Under the pieces are notes generated by a model, which was not told the origin of the DNA, did not search any database, and worked only from the letters and a program-made list of their open reading frames with translations. Positions 1 to 5,773 of a stretch of DNA of 7,314 nucleotides are shown piece by piece; position 1 is the stretch's first letter, and each line of letters opens with the position of its first letter. The stretch spans positions 1 to 7,314 of the forward strand of contig CAXTTS010000161.1 of assembly GCA_964247265.1 (NCBI GenBank), written 5' to 3'. The translations under genes and the position numbers were made by a program. The stretch comes from Alterirhizorhabdus sp964247265 (GTDB lineage Bacteria > Pseudomonadota > Alphaproteobacteria > Sphingomonadales > Sphingomonadaceae).

Positions 1-344
1 ATGCACGTTGCGCCCGAAGCCATCAGCCCATCGGCCTGCGGCTTGTCGGCGGCGAGGTGGAGGTAGGTGAACAGCAGGTGGCGCGGCTCCAGCATGGCGA
101 TTTCGCTCGGCTGCGGCTCCTTCACCTTCACGATCATGTCGCTGCCGGCGAACACCGCCGCCGCCGTGTCAACGATCGTGGCGCCCGCCGCGACATAGTC
201 GCCATCGTCGAAATCGATGCCGTCGCCGGCCCGAGTCTCCACGATCACCTGATGCCCCGCCGCGACGAGATCCTGCACCGACGGCGGGGTGAGCCCCACG
301 CGATATTCGTGGTTCTTGATTTCCTTGGGGATTCCAACGCGCAT
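1..344 (-). CDS. ald: Alanine dehydrogenase, N-terminal part (cut by window edge)
   Basis: This gene encodes L-alanine dehydrogenase, a cytoplasmic NAD-dependent enzyme that interconverts L-alanine and pyruvate plus ammonia. Only the first 114 codons are present; the rest lies beyond position 1. The protein opens with MRVGIPKEIKNHEYRVGLTP, the typical family start. Residues known to be important in characterised Ald proteins sit at their standard numbers: Arg15, Lys75 in VKVKEPQ, and His96 in FTYLHLAAD. The start is well supported by a perfect AGGAGG on the minus strand (positions 350-355), five bases before the ATG. The gene diverges from kup, and no AsnC/Lrp-type regulator lies next to its 5' end. 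The related transhydrogenase alpha subunit (PntA) shares this fold, but the match to the Ald motifs makes Ald clearly the better call. Confidence 0.93.
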   Translation of the reverse strand, partial: MRVGIPKEIKNHEYRVGLTPPSVQDLVAAGHQVIVETRAGDGIDFDDGDYVAAGATIVDTAAAVFAGSDMIVKVKEPQPSEIAMLEPRHLLFTYLHLAADKPQADGLMASGATC

Positions 345-374
345 ACCGGCCTCCTGGCTAACCGTCATGGGGCG

Positions 375-403
375 TTCATACCGGCTGGAACCTGCCCTGT
401 CGC
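375..403 (-). promoter_or_regulatory. Candidate sigma70-type promoter of ald
   Basis: Reading the minus strand, GCGACA (positions 398-403) matches the -35 consensus at four of six bases. It is followed by a 17-base spacer and TATGAA (375-380), which matches the -10 consensus at four of six. Transcription would start near 368 and give a leader of roughly 24 bases that includes the AGGAGG ribosome site. The assignment is pattern-based only. Confidence 0.4.
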
Positions 404-528
404 GGCCCGTTGCAGGCTTGTGGGGGCCATGCTAGGCGCCGCGACGTCGTCCCGGCTTTACGGGGCGGGAAAGATGGGCAGGCAGGCATGAGCGGGCAGG
501 CGGTGCGCATGGCAAGGTCCATCCGCCG

Positions 529-2457
529 ATGAGTGCGGACGCGGCAGTCGCTACCGATATACCGCTATCGCACGACATGCATGATACTCACGGCCATCCC
601 AAGGCGGGGCTCACCTCGCTTGCGCTGGGTGCCGTCGGCGTCGTCTATGGCGATATCGGCACAAGCCCACTTTACTCGATGAAGGAGATTTTCGTCGGCC
701 ACCATCCGCTGGCCGTCGATCCGCTCCACATCTACGGCGTGCTCAGCCTGATCTTCTGGTCGCTGATCGTGATCGTCACGGTCAAATATGTCCTGCTGAT
801 CCTGCGCGCAGACAATAAGGGGGAGGGGGGCAGCCTGGCCTTGCTGGCGCTGATCCAGCGCCGCACCGGCGGCGGCCGCTGGACGGCGGGGCTGGTAATG
901 CTCGGCGTGCTGGCTACGGCCCTGTTCTTCGGCGACTGCATGATTACCCCGGCCATCTCGGTGCTGTCCGCGATCGAGGGGCTTTCGGTGGTGGAGCCTA
1001 GCTTCACCCCCTTCGTGCTGCCCATCTCGGTCGGCATCCTGATCGGCCTGTTCATCCTGCAATCGCGCGGCACCGCGCTGATCGGGCGCTTCTTCGGCCC
1101 GATCATGCTCGTCTATTTCTTCACCATCGGCGTGCTCGGCATCATCAGCATCGTCCACTCGCCGCAGATATTGTGGGCGCTGAACCCCGAATGGGCCGTG
1201 CGTTTCTTCATGCACGATCATATGCTCGCCTTCCTCGCGCTCGGCTCCGTCGTGCTGGCGGTCACGGGGGCGGAGGCGCTCTATGCCGATATGGGCCATT
1301 TCGGCCGGCGGCCGATCGCGGCGGCGTGGCTGTGGCTCGTATTCCCGATGCTGATGCTCAACTATATGGGGCAGGGCGCGCTGCTGATGCGCGAGCCGGG
1401 GTCGGCGCAGAACCCGTTCTTCCTGATGGCGCCCGACGAGTGGCGGCTGCCGCTCGTCATCGTCGCCACCCTTGCCACGGTGATCGCCAGCCAGGCGGTC
1501 ATCACCGGCGCCTTCTCGGTCGTGCAGCAGGCGGTGCAGCTGGGCCTGATGCCGCGCGTGCGGATCGAGCATACCAGCGCGTCCGCCGCCGGACAGATCT
1601 ATGTGCCCAGCGTCAACTGGGCGCTGATGGTCATGGTGATGCTGCTCGTCCTGATGTTCGGCCAGTCGTCCAATCTCGCGGCGGCTTATGGCATCGCGGT
1701 GACGGGCACGATGTTCATCAGCACCTGCATGCTCGCCGTGCTGGTGTTCCGCGTGTGGAACTGGCCGAAGCTGCTGGCGGGCGTGTTCATCGCCATCTTC
1801 CTGCTGGTGGATGGCGTCTATTTCGCCTCCAACCTCACCAAGGTGCCGGATGGCGGCTGGTTCCCGCTGCTCGTCGGGTTCATCGCCTTCACCATGCTCA
1901 CCACCTGGGCGCGCGGCCGCCAGCTGATGATCGCGCGGATGCGGGAGGCGGCGATGCCGATCAAGGTGTTCGTCAAATCCGCCGCCAACTCCGCCACGCG
2001 CGTGCCCGGCACCGCGGTATTCATGACGTCGGCGGCGGACGGCGTGCCCCACGCGCTGCTCCACAACCTCAAGCACAACAAGGTGCTGCACGAACGCGTG
2101 CTGCTGCTGACGGTGAAGATCGAGGATGTGCCCTATGTCGATCTCGCACGGCGCACCTCGTCGCTGGAGGATCTCGGCCAGGGCTTCTACCGCCTGATCC
2201 TGCGCTACGGCTTCATGCAGGATCCCGATGTGCCCGCGGCGCTGGCCGATACCACCCAGTGCGGCCCGCAGTTCAAGATGATGGACACCAGCTTCTTCCT
2301 CGCCCGGCAGACGCTGATCGCCTCGTCGCGGCCCGGCATGGCGATCTGGCGTGAAAAGCTGTTCGCCTGGATGCTGCGCAACGCCGAAAGCGCGATGGAA
2401 TTCTTCAAGCTGCCGACCAACCGCGTGGTGGAACTCGGCAGCCAGGTGGAGATCTAG
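529..2457 (+). CDS. kup: Kup/HAK/KT family potassium transporter
   Basis: This is an inner-membrane potassium uptake protein of the KUP family, which in characterised bacterial members works as a K+/H+ symporter. The protein has 642 residues, close to the usual 620-640. The signature GVVYGDIGTSPLY lies at about residues 37-49, followed further on by GDCMITPAISVLSAIEG. About twelve hydrophobic segments fill residues 30-465, and a hydrophilic cytoplasmic tail of about 170 residues follows. The ATG at 529 is the first in-frame start. Its ribosome site is weak (AAGG at 514-517, eleven bases upstream), and Met16 or Met18 are possible alternatives because the first 25 residues are not conserved family sequence. 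The gene diverges from ald and converges on the acyl carrier protein gene. It appears to be a neighbour of the polysaccharide locus rather than part of it. I saw no riboswitch or convincing promoter upstream. Confidence 0.96.
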   Translation: MSADAAVATDIPLSHDMHDTHGHPKAGLTSLALGAVGVVYGDIGTSPLYSMKEIFVGHHPLAVDPLHIYGVLSLIFWSLIVIVTVKYVLLILRADNKGEGGSLALLALIQRRTGGGRWTAGLVMLGVLATALFFGDCMITPAISVLSAIEGLSVVEPSFTPFVLPISVGILIGLFILQSRGTALIGRFFGPIMLVYFFTIGVLGIISIVHSPQILWALNPEWAVRFFMHDHMLAFLALGSVVLAVTGAEALYADMGHFGRRPIAAAWLWLVFPMLMLNYMGQGALLMREPGSAQNPFFLMAPDEWRLPLVIVATLATVIASQAVITGAFSVVQQAVQLGLMPRVRIEHTSASAAGQIYVPSVNWALMVMVMLLVLMFGQSSNLAAAYGIAVTGTMFISTCMLAVLVFRVWNWPKLLAGVFIAIFLLVDGVYFASNLTKVPDGGWFPLLVGFIAFTMLTTWARGRQLMIARMREAAMPIKVFVKSAANSATRVPGTAVFMTSAADGVPHALLHNLKHNKVLHERVLLLTVKIEDVPYVDLARRTSSLEDLGQGFYRLILRYGFMQDPDVPAALADTTQCGPQFKMMDTSFFLARQTLIASSRPGMAIWREKLFAWMLRNAESAMEFFKLPTNRVVELGSQVEI

Positions 2458-2462
2458 GCGAA

Positions 2463-2486
2463 GGCGACCCGCACCGGCGGGGCGCC
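2463..2486. terminator. Hairpin between convergent kup and acyl carrier protein genes
   Basis: GGCGACCCGC (2463-2472) can pair with GCGGGGCGCC (2477-2486) across a four-base loop, with one mismatch in ten pairs. It fills most of the 28-bp gap between the kup stop codon and the stop codon of the opposing carrier protein gene, touching the latter. The position suggests a bidirectional transcription end. Neither side has a run of T residues, so it is not a classical intrinsic terminator. Confidence 0.4.
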
Positions 2487-2758
2487 TATACCAGCGCCTT
2501 GCCCTGCGCGAACCGCACCAGGCTGCCGAAGCTTTCCAGCATCTCGCCGTCCACCTCGTCATCCTCGATCACGATGCCCAGGCGATCCTCCAATTCGGTC
2601 AGCAGGCCCGCCACCGCCATCGAATCGAGTTCAGGCAGCGATCCGAACAGCGGCGTCGTCGCGGTCATCGCATCGGCGCGCGCGCCCAGCCCGAGAATGT
2701 CGCGCAGCACCGATCGCACCGTCGCTTCCACCGTCGCCGCGTCGCTCAGCGTCGCCAT
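2486..2758 (-). CDS. Acyl carrier protein, XrtA locus-associated
   Basis: A 90-residue stand-alone carrier protein. Such proteins carry acyl or aminoacyl groups as thioesters on a 4'-phosphopantetheine arm in the cytoplasm. The attachment motif is LPELDSMAVAGLL, with Ser46 as the modified residue; an acidic helix (LLTELEDRLGIVIEDDEVD) follows, as in type II carrier proteins. The start is set by GGAAGGGA on the minus strand (positions 2765-2772), six bases before the ATG. The frame stays open far upstream, but that extension is arginine-rich antisense of the ligase and is not believable. The protein differs from housekeeping AcpP, whose motif is usually GADSLD. It lies head-to-head with the ligase gene, 149 bp away, which suggests that it is the ligase's partner. 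Its acyl cargo cannot be read from the sequence. Confidence 0.88.
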   Translation of the reverse strand: MATLSDAATVEATVRSVLRDILGLGARADAMTATTPLFGSLPELDSMAVAGLLTELEDRLGIVIEDDEVDGEMLESFGSLVRFAQGKALV

Positions 2759-2799
2759 GTCCGATCCCTTCCACCCGGCAAGACGTGCGGGCGTAGCGA

Positions 2800-2834
2800 C
2801 TCGACGCCGCCTCGACAAGGCGGGTGCATCCGCC
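2800..2834. repeat. Direct and inverted repeats in the divergent acp-ligase gap
   Basis: CTCGAC occurs twice, at 2800-2805 and 2811-2816, one helical turn (11 bp) apart. CCGCCT (2807-2812) is the exact inverse of AGGCGG (2818-2823). The second arm can alternatively pair with CCGCC at 2830-2834 through the near-palindrome GGCGGGTGCATCCGCC (2819-2834), which pairs at seven of eight positions with one G-T. The arms lie between two divergent start codons, so an operator or alternative hairpins are possible. High local GC makes chance pairing easier. Confidence 0.35.
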
Positions 2835-2891
2835 CTGGCCCGTTTACCTTGTGGTTCCACCTGCCGTGCCAAGGCGCTATCTGCCGCCCCG

Positions 2892-2897
2892 AAGGAG
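2892..2897 (+). promoter_or_regulatory. Ribosome binding site that sets the ligase start
   Basis: AAGGAG lies ten bases before the GTG at 2908. No comparable site precedes the upstream in-frame GTG at 2824. It therefore favours the shorter protein of 500 residues over the 528-residue reading. Confidence 0.65.
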
Positions 2898-2907
2898 ACC
2901 ATCGCCC

Positions 2908-4410
2908 GTGCCCGATCCCGTGCCGTACCCGCTCGATCACCTCGCCTTGCGCGGGGATCGGTCCGCACCGGCGCTGGTCGATCGCACCGGCACGCTCGAT
3001 CATGCCGGGCTGGAGCGGGCGACCGGCATCCTTGCCGCCGCGCTGCTGAACCGGGGGCTGGCGCGCGGCGACCGGGTGGCATCCTGGCTGAACAAGATGC
3101 GGGCGGCCTGCATCCTGCCGCTCGCCTGCGCGCGCGCCGGGCTGGTGCATGTGCCGGTGAACCCACTGCTGAAGCGCGCGCAGGTCGCCCACATCCTGTC
3201 CGACAGCGGCGCCGCCCTCCTGATCGCCGGCGCCGGCCGCGCCGCCACGCTGGAGGCCGGCGATCGCCCGTCCGCCACGGCGTTGCTGATCGAGGAGGAG
3301 ACCGATCTGTTCGCCGCCGCCGATCCGCTGCCGCCCTCGGCCGCCGCACCCGATGATCTCGCCGCGATCCTCTACACCTCCGGCTCCACCGGCCGCCCCA
3401 AGGGGGTGATGCTCAGCCATGCGAACCTGTGGCTCGGCGCGATCAGCGTGGCGCATTATCTGAAGCTGGCGCCGGCGGACCGCACCCTCTGCGTCCTGCC
3501 GTTCGCCTTCGATTACGGGCAGAACCAGCTGCTTTCCACCTGGGCCGCCGGTGGCTGCGCCATCCCGCTCGATTACCTCACCCCGCGCGACGTGATCCGC
3601 GCGGTGGAAAAGCACGACGTCACCACGCTCGCCGGCGTGCCCCCTTTGTGGGTGCAACTGGCCGAGGCCGATTGGCCGGCAGCCACGGCGGCGCGGCTGC
3701 GGCGGCTGACCAACTCCGGCGGGCGCCTCGCGGTGCCGCTGATCCGCCAGCTGCGCGGCCTGTTCCCCGCTGCCGATCTCTATTCGATGTACGGGCTGAC
3801 CGAGGCGTTCCGCTCCACCTATCTCGATCCCGCTCTGGTCGATGCCCACCCAGAGGCGATCGGCGATGCGATTCCGTTCGCCGAGATCAGCGTGCTGCGG
3901 CCGGACGGCAGCGAGGCGGCGCCCGGCGAACCCGGCGAACTCGTCCATGCCGGGCCGCTCGTCGCGCAGGGCTATTGGCACGATCCCGAACGCACCGCCC
4001 TCCGCTTCCGCCCCGCGCCGGCCACGGTCCGGTCCGGGGGAATGGCGGTCTGGTCCGGCGATACAGTGATGCGCGGGCCGGACGGCCTGCTCCGCTTCGT
4101 CGGTCGCGACGACGAGATGATAAAGACCGCCGGCAACCGCGTCTCTCCCAATGAGGTGGAGGAGGCCGCCATCGCCAGCGGCGTCGTCAGCGAGGCGGTC
4201 GCGCTCGGTCTGCCCGACGATCGGCTGGGGCAGGCGATCCTGCTCGTCGCGCGCGGCGAACCGGCCGGGGAGGGCGCATTGACCGCGTACCTCAAGCGCG
4301 AACTGCCCGGCTTCATGCAGCCGCACCGCATCGTCTGGCGGGCGGATCTGCCGCGCAACGCCAATGGCAAGCTCGATCGCAGCGGCCTGCGGCGGGAGCT
4401 GGCGGCATGA
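2908..4410 (+). CDS. AMP-forming acyl-CoA ligase, exosortase A system-associated (TIGR03098-like)
   Basis: An ANL-superfamily adenylating enzyme: it activates a carboxylic acid with ATP as an acyl-AMP and passes it to a thiol, either CoA or the carrier protein encoded next door. With the GTG start at 2908 it has 500 residues. The phosphate-binding motif YTSGSTGRPKG is at 156-166, YSMYGLTEAF at 292-301, SGDTV with the ribose-binding Asp385, the hinge region GRDDEMIKTAGNR at 399-411, and the C-terminal catalytic Lys488 in NANGKLDR. All core motifs are intact. An in-frame GTG at 2824 would add 28 Pro/Arg-rich residues that do not resemble the family; GTG at 2920 is a further alternative. The stop overlaps the decarboxylase start (ATGA), so the two are almost certainly co-translated. 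By established family description, this type regularly sits beside such a decarboxylase in genomes with the type 1 exosortase system. The substrate is unknown. Confidence 0.88.
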   Translation: MPDPVPYPLDHLALRGDRSAPALVDRTGTLDHAGLERATGILAAALLNRGLARGDRVASWLNKMRAACILPLACARAGLVHVPVNPLLKRAQVAHILSDSGAALLIAGAGRAATLEAGDRPSATALLIEEETDLFAAADPLPPSAAAPDDLAAILYTSGSTGRPKGVMLSHANLWLGAISVAHYLKLAPADRTLCVLPFAFDYGQNQLLSTWAAGGCAIPLDYLTPRDVIRAVEKHDVTTLAGVPPLWVQLAEADWPAATAARLRRLTNSGGRLAVPLIRQLRGLFPAADLYSMYGLTEAFRSTYLDPALVDAHPEAIGDAIPFAEISVLRPDGSEAAPGEPGELVHAGPLVAQGYWHDPERTALRFRPAPATVRSGGMAVWSGDTVMRGPDGLLRFVGRDDEMIKTAGNRVSPNEVEEAAIASGVVSEAVALGLPDDRLGQAILLVARGEPAGEGALTAYLKRELPGFMQPHRIVWRADLPRNANGKLDRSGLRRELAA

Positions 4411-5630
4411 AGCCGATGGGCACGATCCCCGCCGATTTCGCCGGCGCGGGCGAATTGACGATCGGCGGCCGCTCCGCCGCGTCGCTGATCGCCGAGGCGG
4501 GCGATACGCCGCTGTTCGCCTATGATCTCGCCGCGATCCGCCGCCGGATCGCCCGTTTCCGCGCGTCCTTTCCCGGCGTGGCTCTGCATTATGCGGTGAA
4601 GGCCAATCCGTTCGCCCCGCTCGTCAGCGCGATCGCGCCGCTGGTCGACGGCATCGACGTCGCCTCCGCCGGCGAGATGGACCGCGCGATCGAGGCCGGC
4701 ATGCCGGCCGCCGACATCAGCTTCGCCGGCCCCGGCAAGCGCGACGGCGAGCTGGAACGGGCGATCCGCGCTGGCGTCACCCTGAACCTCGAATCGGCCG
4801 GCGAGGGTGCCCGCGCGCTGGCGATCGGCGATCGCATCGGCCTCCGCCCCAGGCTGGCGGTGCGGGTGAACCCCGATTTTGAGATACGCGGCTCCGGCAT
4901 GCGGATGGGCGGCGGCGCCCGGCCCTTCGGCGTCGATGCCGCAGAGGCCGCCGCCCTGGTCCGCACGATCGTCGCCGGCGGGGCGGAGTGGCGCGGCTTC
5001 CACATCTTTGCCGGATCGCAGGCGCTGGATGCCGCCGCGATCGGCGAGACGCAGGCCGCCACCGTCGCGCTTGCCGCCGAACTGGCCGAAGCGGCCAGGG
5101 CCGCGCCGCCGCTGGTCAATCTCGGCGGCGGGTTCGGCATCCCCTATTTCCCCGGCGACACCCCGCTGGACGAGGCGGCGGTGGGCACCGCCCTCGCCCC
5201 GGTGCTGGCGGCGCGGCCGGCGATCCTTGGTGATACCCGCTTCGCGATCGAACTCGGCCGCTGGCTGGTCGGGGAGGCGGGCGTCTATCTGACCCGCATC
5301 GTCGATCGCAAGGTCAGCCACGGCGAATTGTTCCTCGTCACCGATGGCGGCATGCATCACCAGCTCGCCGCCAGCGGCAATTTCGGCACGGTGGTGAAAC
5401 GCAACTATCCCGTCGCCGTCGCCCACCGGATCGGCGCCGAGGCGGAGGAGACCGCGACCGTCGTTGGCTGCCTCTGCACCCCGCTCGATCGCCTGGCCGA
5501 CAGGGTCGCCCTGCCGCGCGCCGAGGTGGGCGATGTTATCGCCGTGTTCATGGCTGGCGCTTATGGTGCGACGGCAAGTCCGCAGGCGTTTCTGGGCCAT
5601 CCGCCCGCGCGGGAAATGGTGGTAGGTTGA
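4407..5630 (+). CDS. PLP-dependent decarboxylase, exosortase A system-associated (TIGR03099-like)
   Basis: A fold-type III (alanine racemase-like barrel) amino acid decarboxylase of the ornithine/diaminopimelate decarboxylase superfamily, 407 residues. The PLP Schiff-base lysine is Lys65 in HYAVKANP. The phosphate-binding glycine loop GGGFGIPYF is at 240-248, and Arg285 lies in ELGRWLVGEAG. The C-terminal active-site motif is GCLCTPLDRL, with Cys357 and Asp361 at the positions expected for the catalytic pair. Tyr386 in GAYGATASPQAFLGHP matches the conserved C-terminal tyrosine. Phe201 in FHIFAGSQ occupies the place where ODC and DapDC normally have a PLP-stacking histidine. The ATG at 4407 overlaps the ligase stop and has GGGAG eight bases upstream (4394-4398); Met4 is an alternative start. 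This is probably not the lysine-pathway enzyme LysA: the motif is CTPLD rather than CESGD, and the neighbours are a ligase and a carrier protein. The substrate is not evident. Confidence 0.88.
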   Translation: MKPMGTIPADFAGAGELTIGGRSAASLIAEAGDTPLFAYDLAAIRRRIARFRASFPGVALHYAVKANPFAPLVSAIAPLVDGIDVASAGEMDRAIEAGMPAADISFAGPGKRDGELERAIRAGVTLNLESAGEGARALAIGDRIGLRPRLAVRVNPDFEIRGSGMRMGGGARPFGVDAAEAAALVRTIVAGGAEWRGFHIFAGSQALDAAAIGETQAATVALAAELAEAARAAPPLVNLGGGFGIPYFPGDTPLDEAAVGTALAPVLAARPAILGDTRFAIELGRWLVGEAGVYLTRIVDRKVSHGELFLVTDGGMHHQLAASGNFGTVVKRNYPVAVAHRIGAEAEETATVVGCLCTPLDRLADRVALPRAEVGDVIAVFMAGAYGATASPQAFLGHPPAREMVVG

Positions 5631-5656
5631 AGGACGCGACTGGCTCGTCGGGTGGC

Positions 5657-5677
5657 CGTTAATCAACTAGACTAACG
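5657..5677. promoter_or_regulatory. Imperfect 21-bp palindrome upstream of the export gene
   Basis: CGTTA at 5657-5661 is mirrored by TAACG at 5673-5677, and the inner TC/GA and A/T positions also pair. In total eight of ten pairs match around a central C (5667). It sits in a conspicuously AT-rich pocket (about 5658-5695) of an otherwise GC-rich region. TATCTT (5679-5684), a possible -10 element, follows at once, and TTAAC (5683-5687) repeats the outer arm. The dyad lies about 100 bp before the export gene start. A dimeric regulator site overlapping a promoter is a reasonable reading, but no good -35 partner was found. Confidence 0.35.
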
Positions 5678-5773
5678 CTATCTTAACCCGATTTGTGCAG
5701 TATCGGAGGCTGGACCGGCTTCCGTTCGCACCGGGGGGCGGGCAAGGCGTGCGCGATCCAGGGGGATTCGGGA

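Noticed and set aside
410..438. TTGCAG followed by TAGGCG as a kup promoter
   Set aside because: The -35 part is fair but the -10 part at 17-base spacing is poor, and better spacing gives no better hexamer.
57..491. A 144-codon plus-strand open frame at the left edge
   Set aside because: It covers the opposite strand of alanine dehydrogenase and the ald-kup gap, and has no motif of its own.
565..2562. A 665-codon open frame on the minus strand opposite kup
   Set aside because: It is antisense to a clearly recognisable transporter, is rich in His, Arg, Asp and Glu as expected for the complement of GC-rich membrane protein codons, and shows no family motif.
2824..2907. Upstream GTG start adding 28 residues to the ligase
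   Set aside because: The extension is Pro/Arg-rich and unlike the family, the GTG has no ribosome site, and AAGGAG precedes the GTG at 2908.
2746..4326. A 526-codon minus-strand open frame opposite the ligase
   Set aside because: The plus strand carries all ligase motifs. The antisense translation is low-complexity Gly/Arg/Ala sequence with no recognisable domain.
4407..5630. Calling the decarboxylase lysA (diaminopimelate decarboxylase)
   Set aside because: The fold is shared, but the CESGD motif and PLP-stacking His are absent, and the overlap with an XrtA-type ligase points to the exosortase-associated family.
5641..5656. Possible sigma54 promoter (TGGC-type element) before the export gene
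   Set aside because: The GG and GC cores are one base too far apart for the fixed GG-N10-GC spacing and the rest of the consensus is poor.
3972..5666. A 564-codon minus-strand open frame opposite the ligase end and decarboxylase
   Set aside because: It is the shadow of the well-supported decarboxylase reading frame, and its composition is typical of antisense GC-rich coding sequence.
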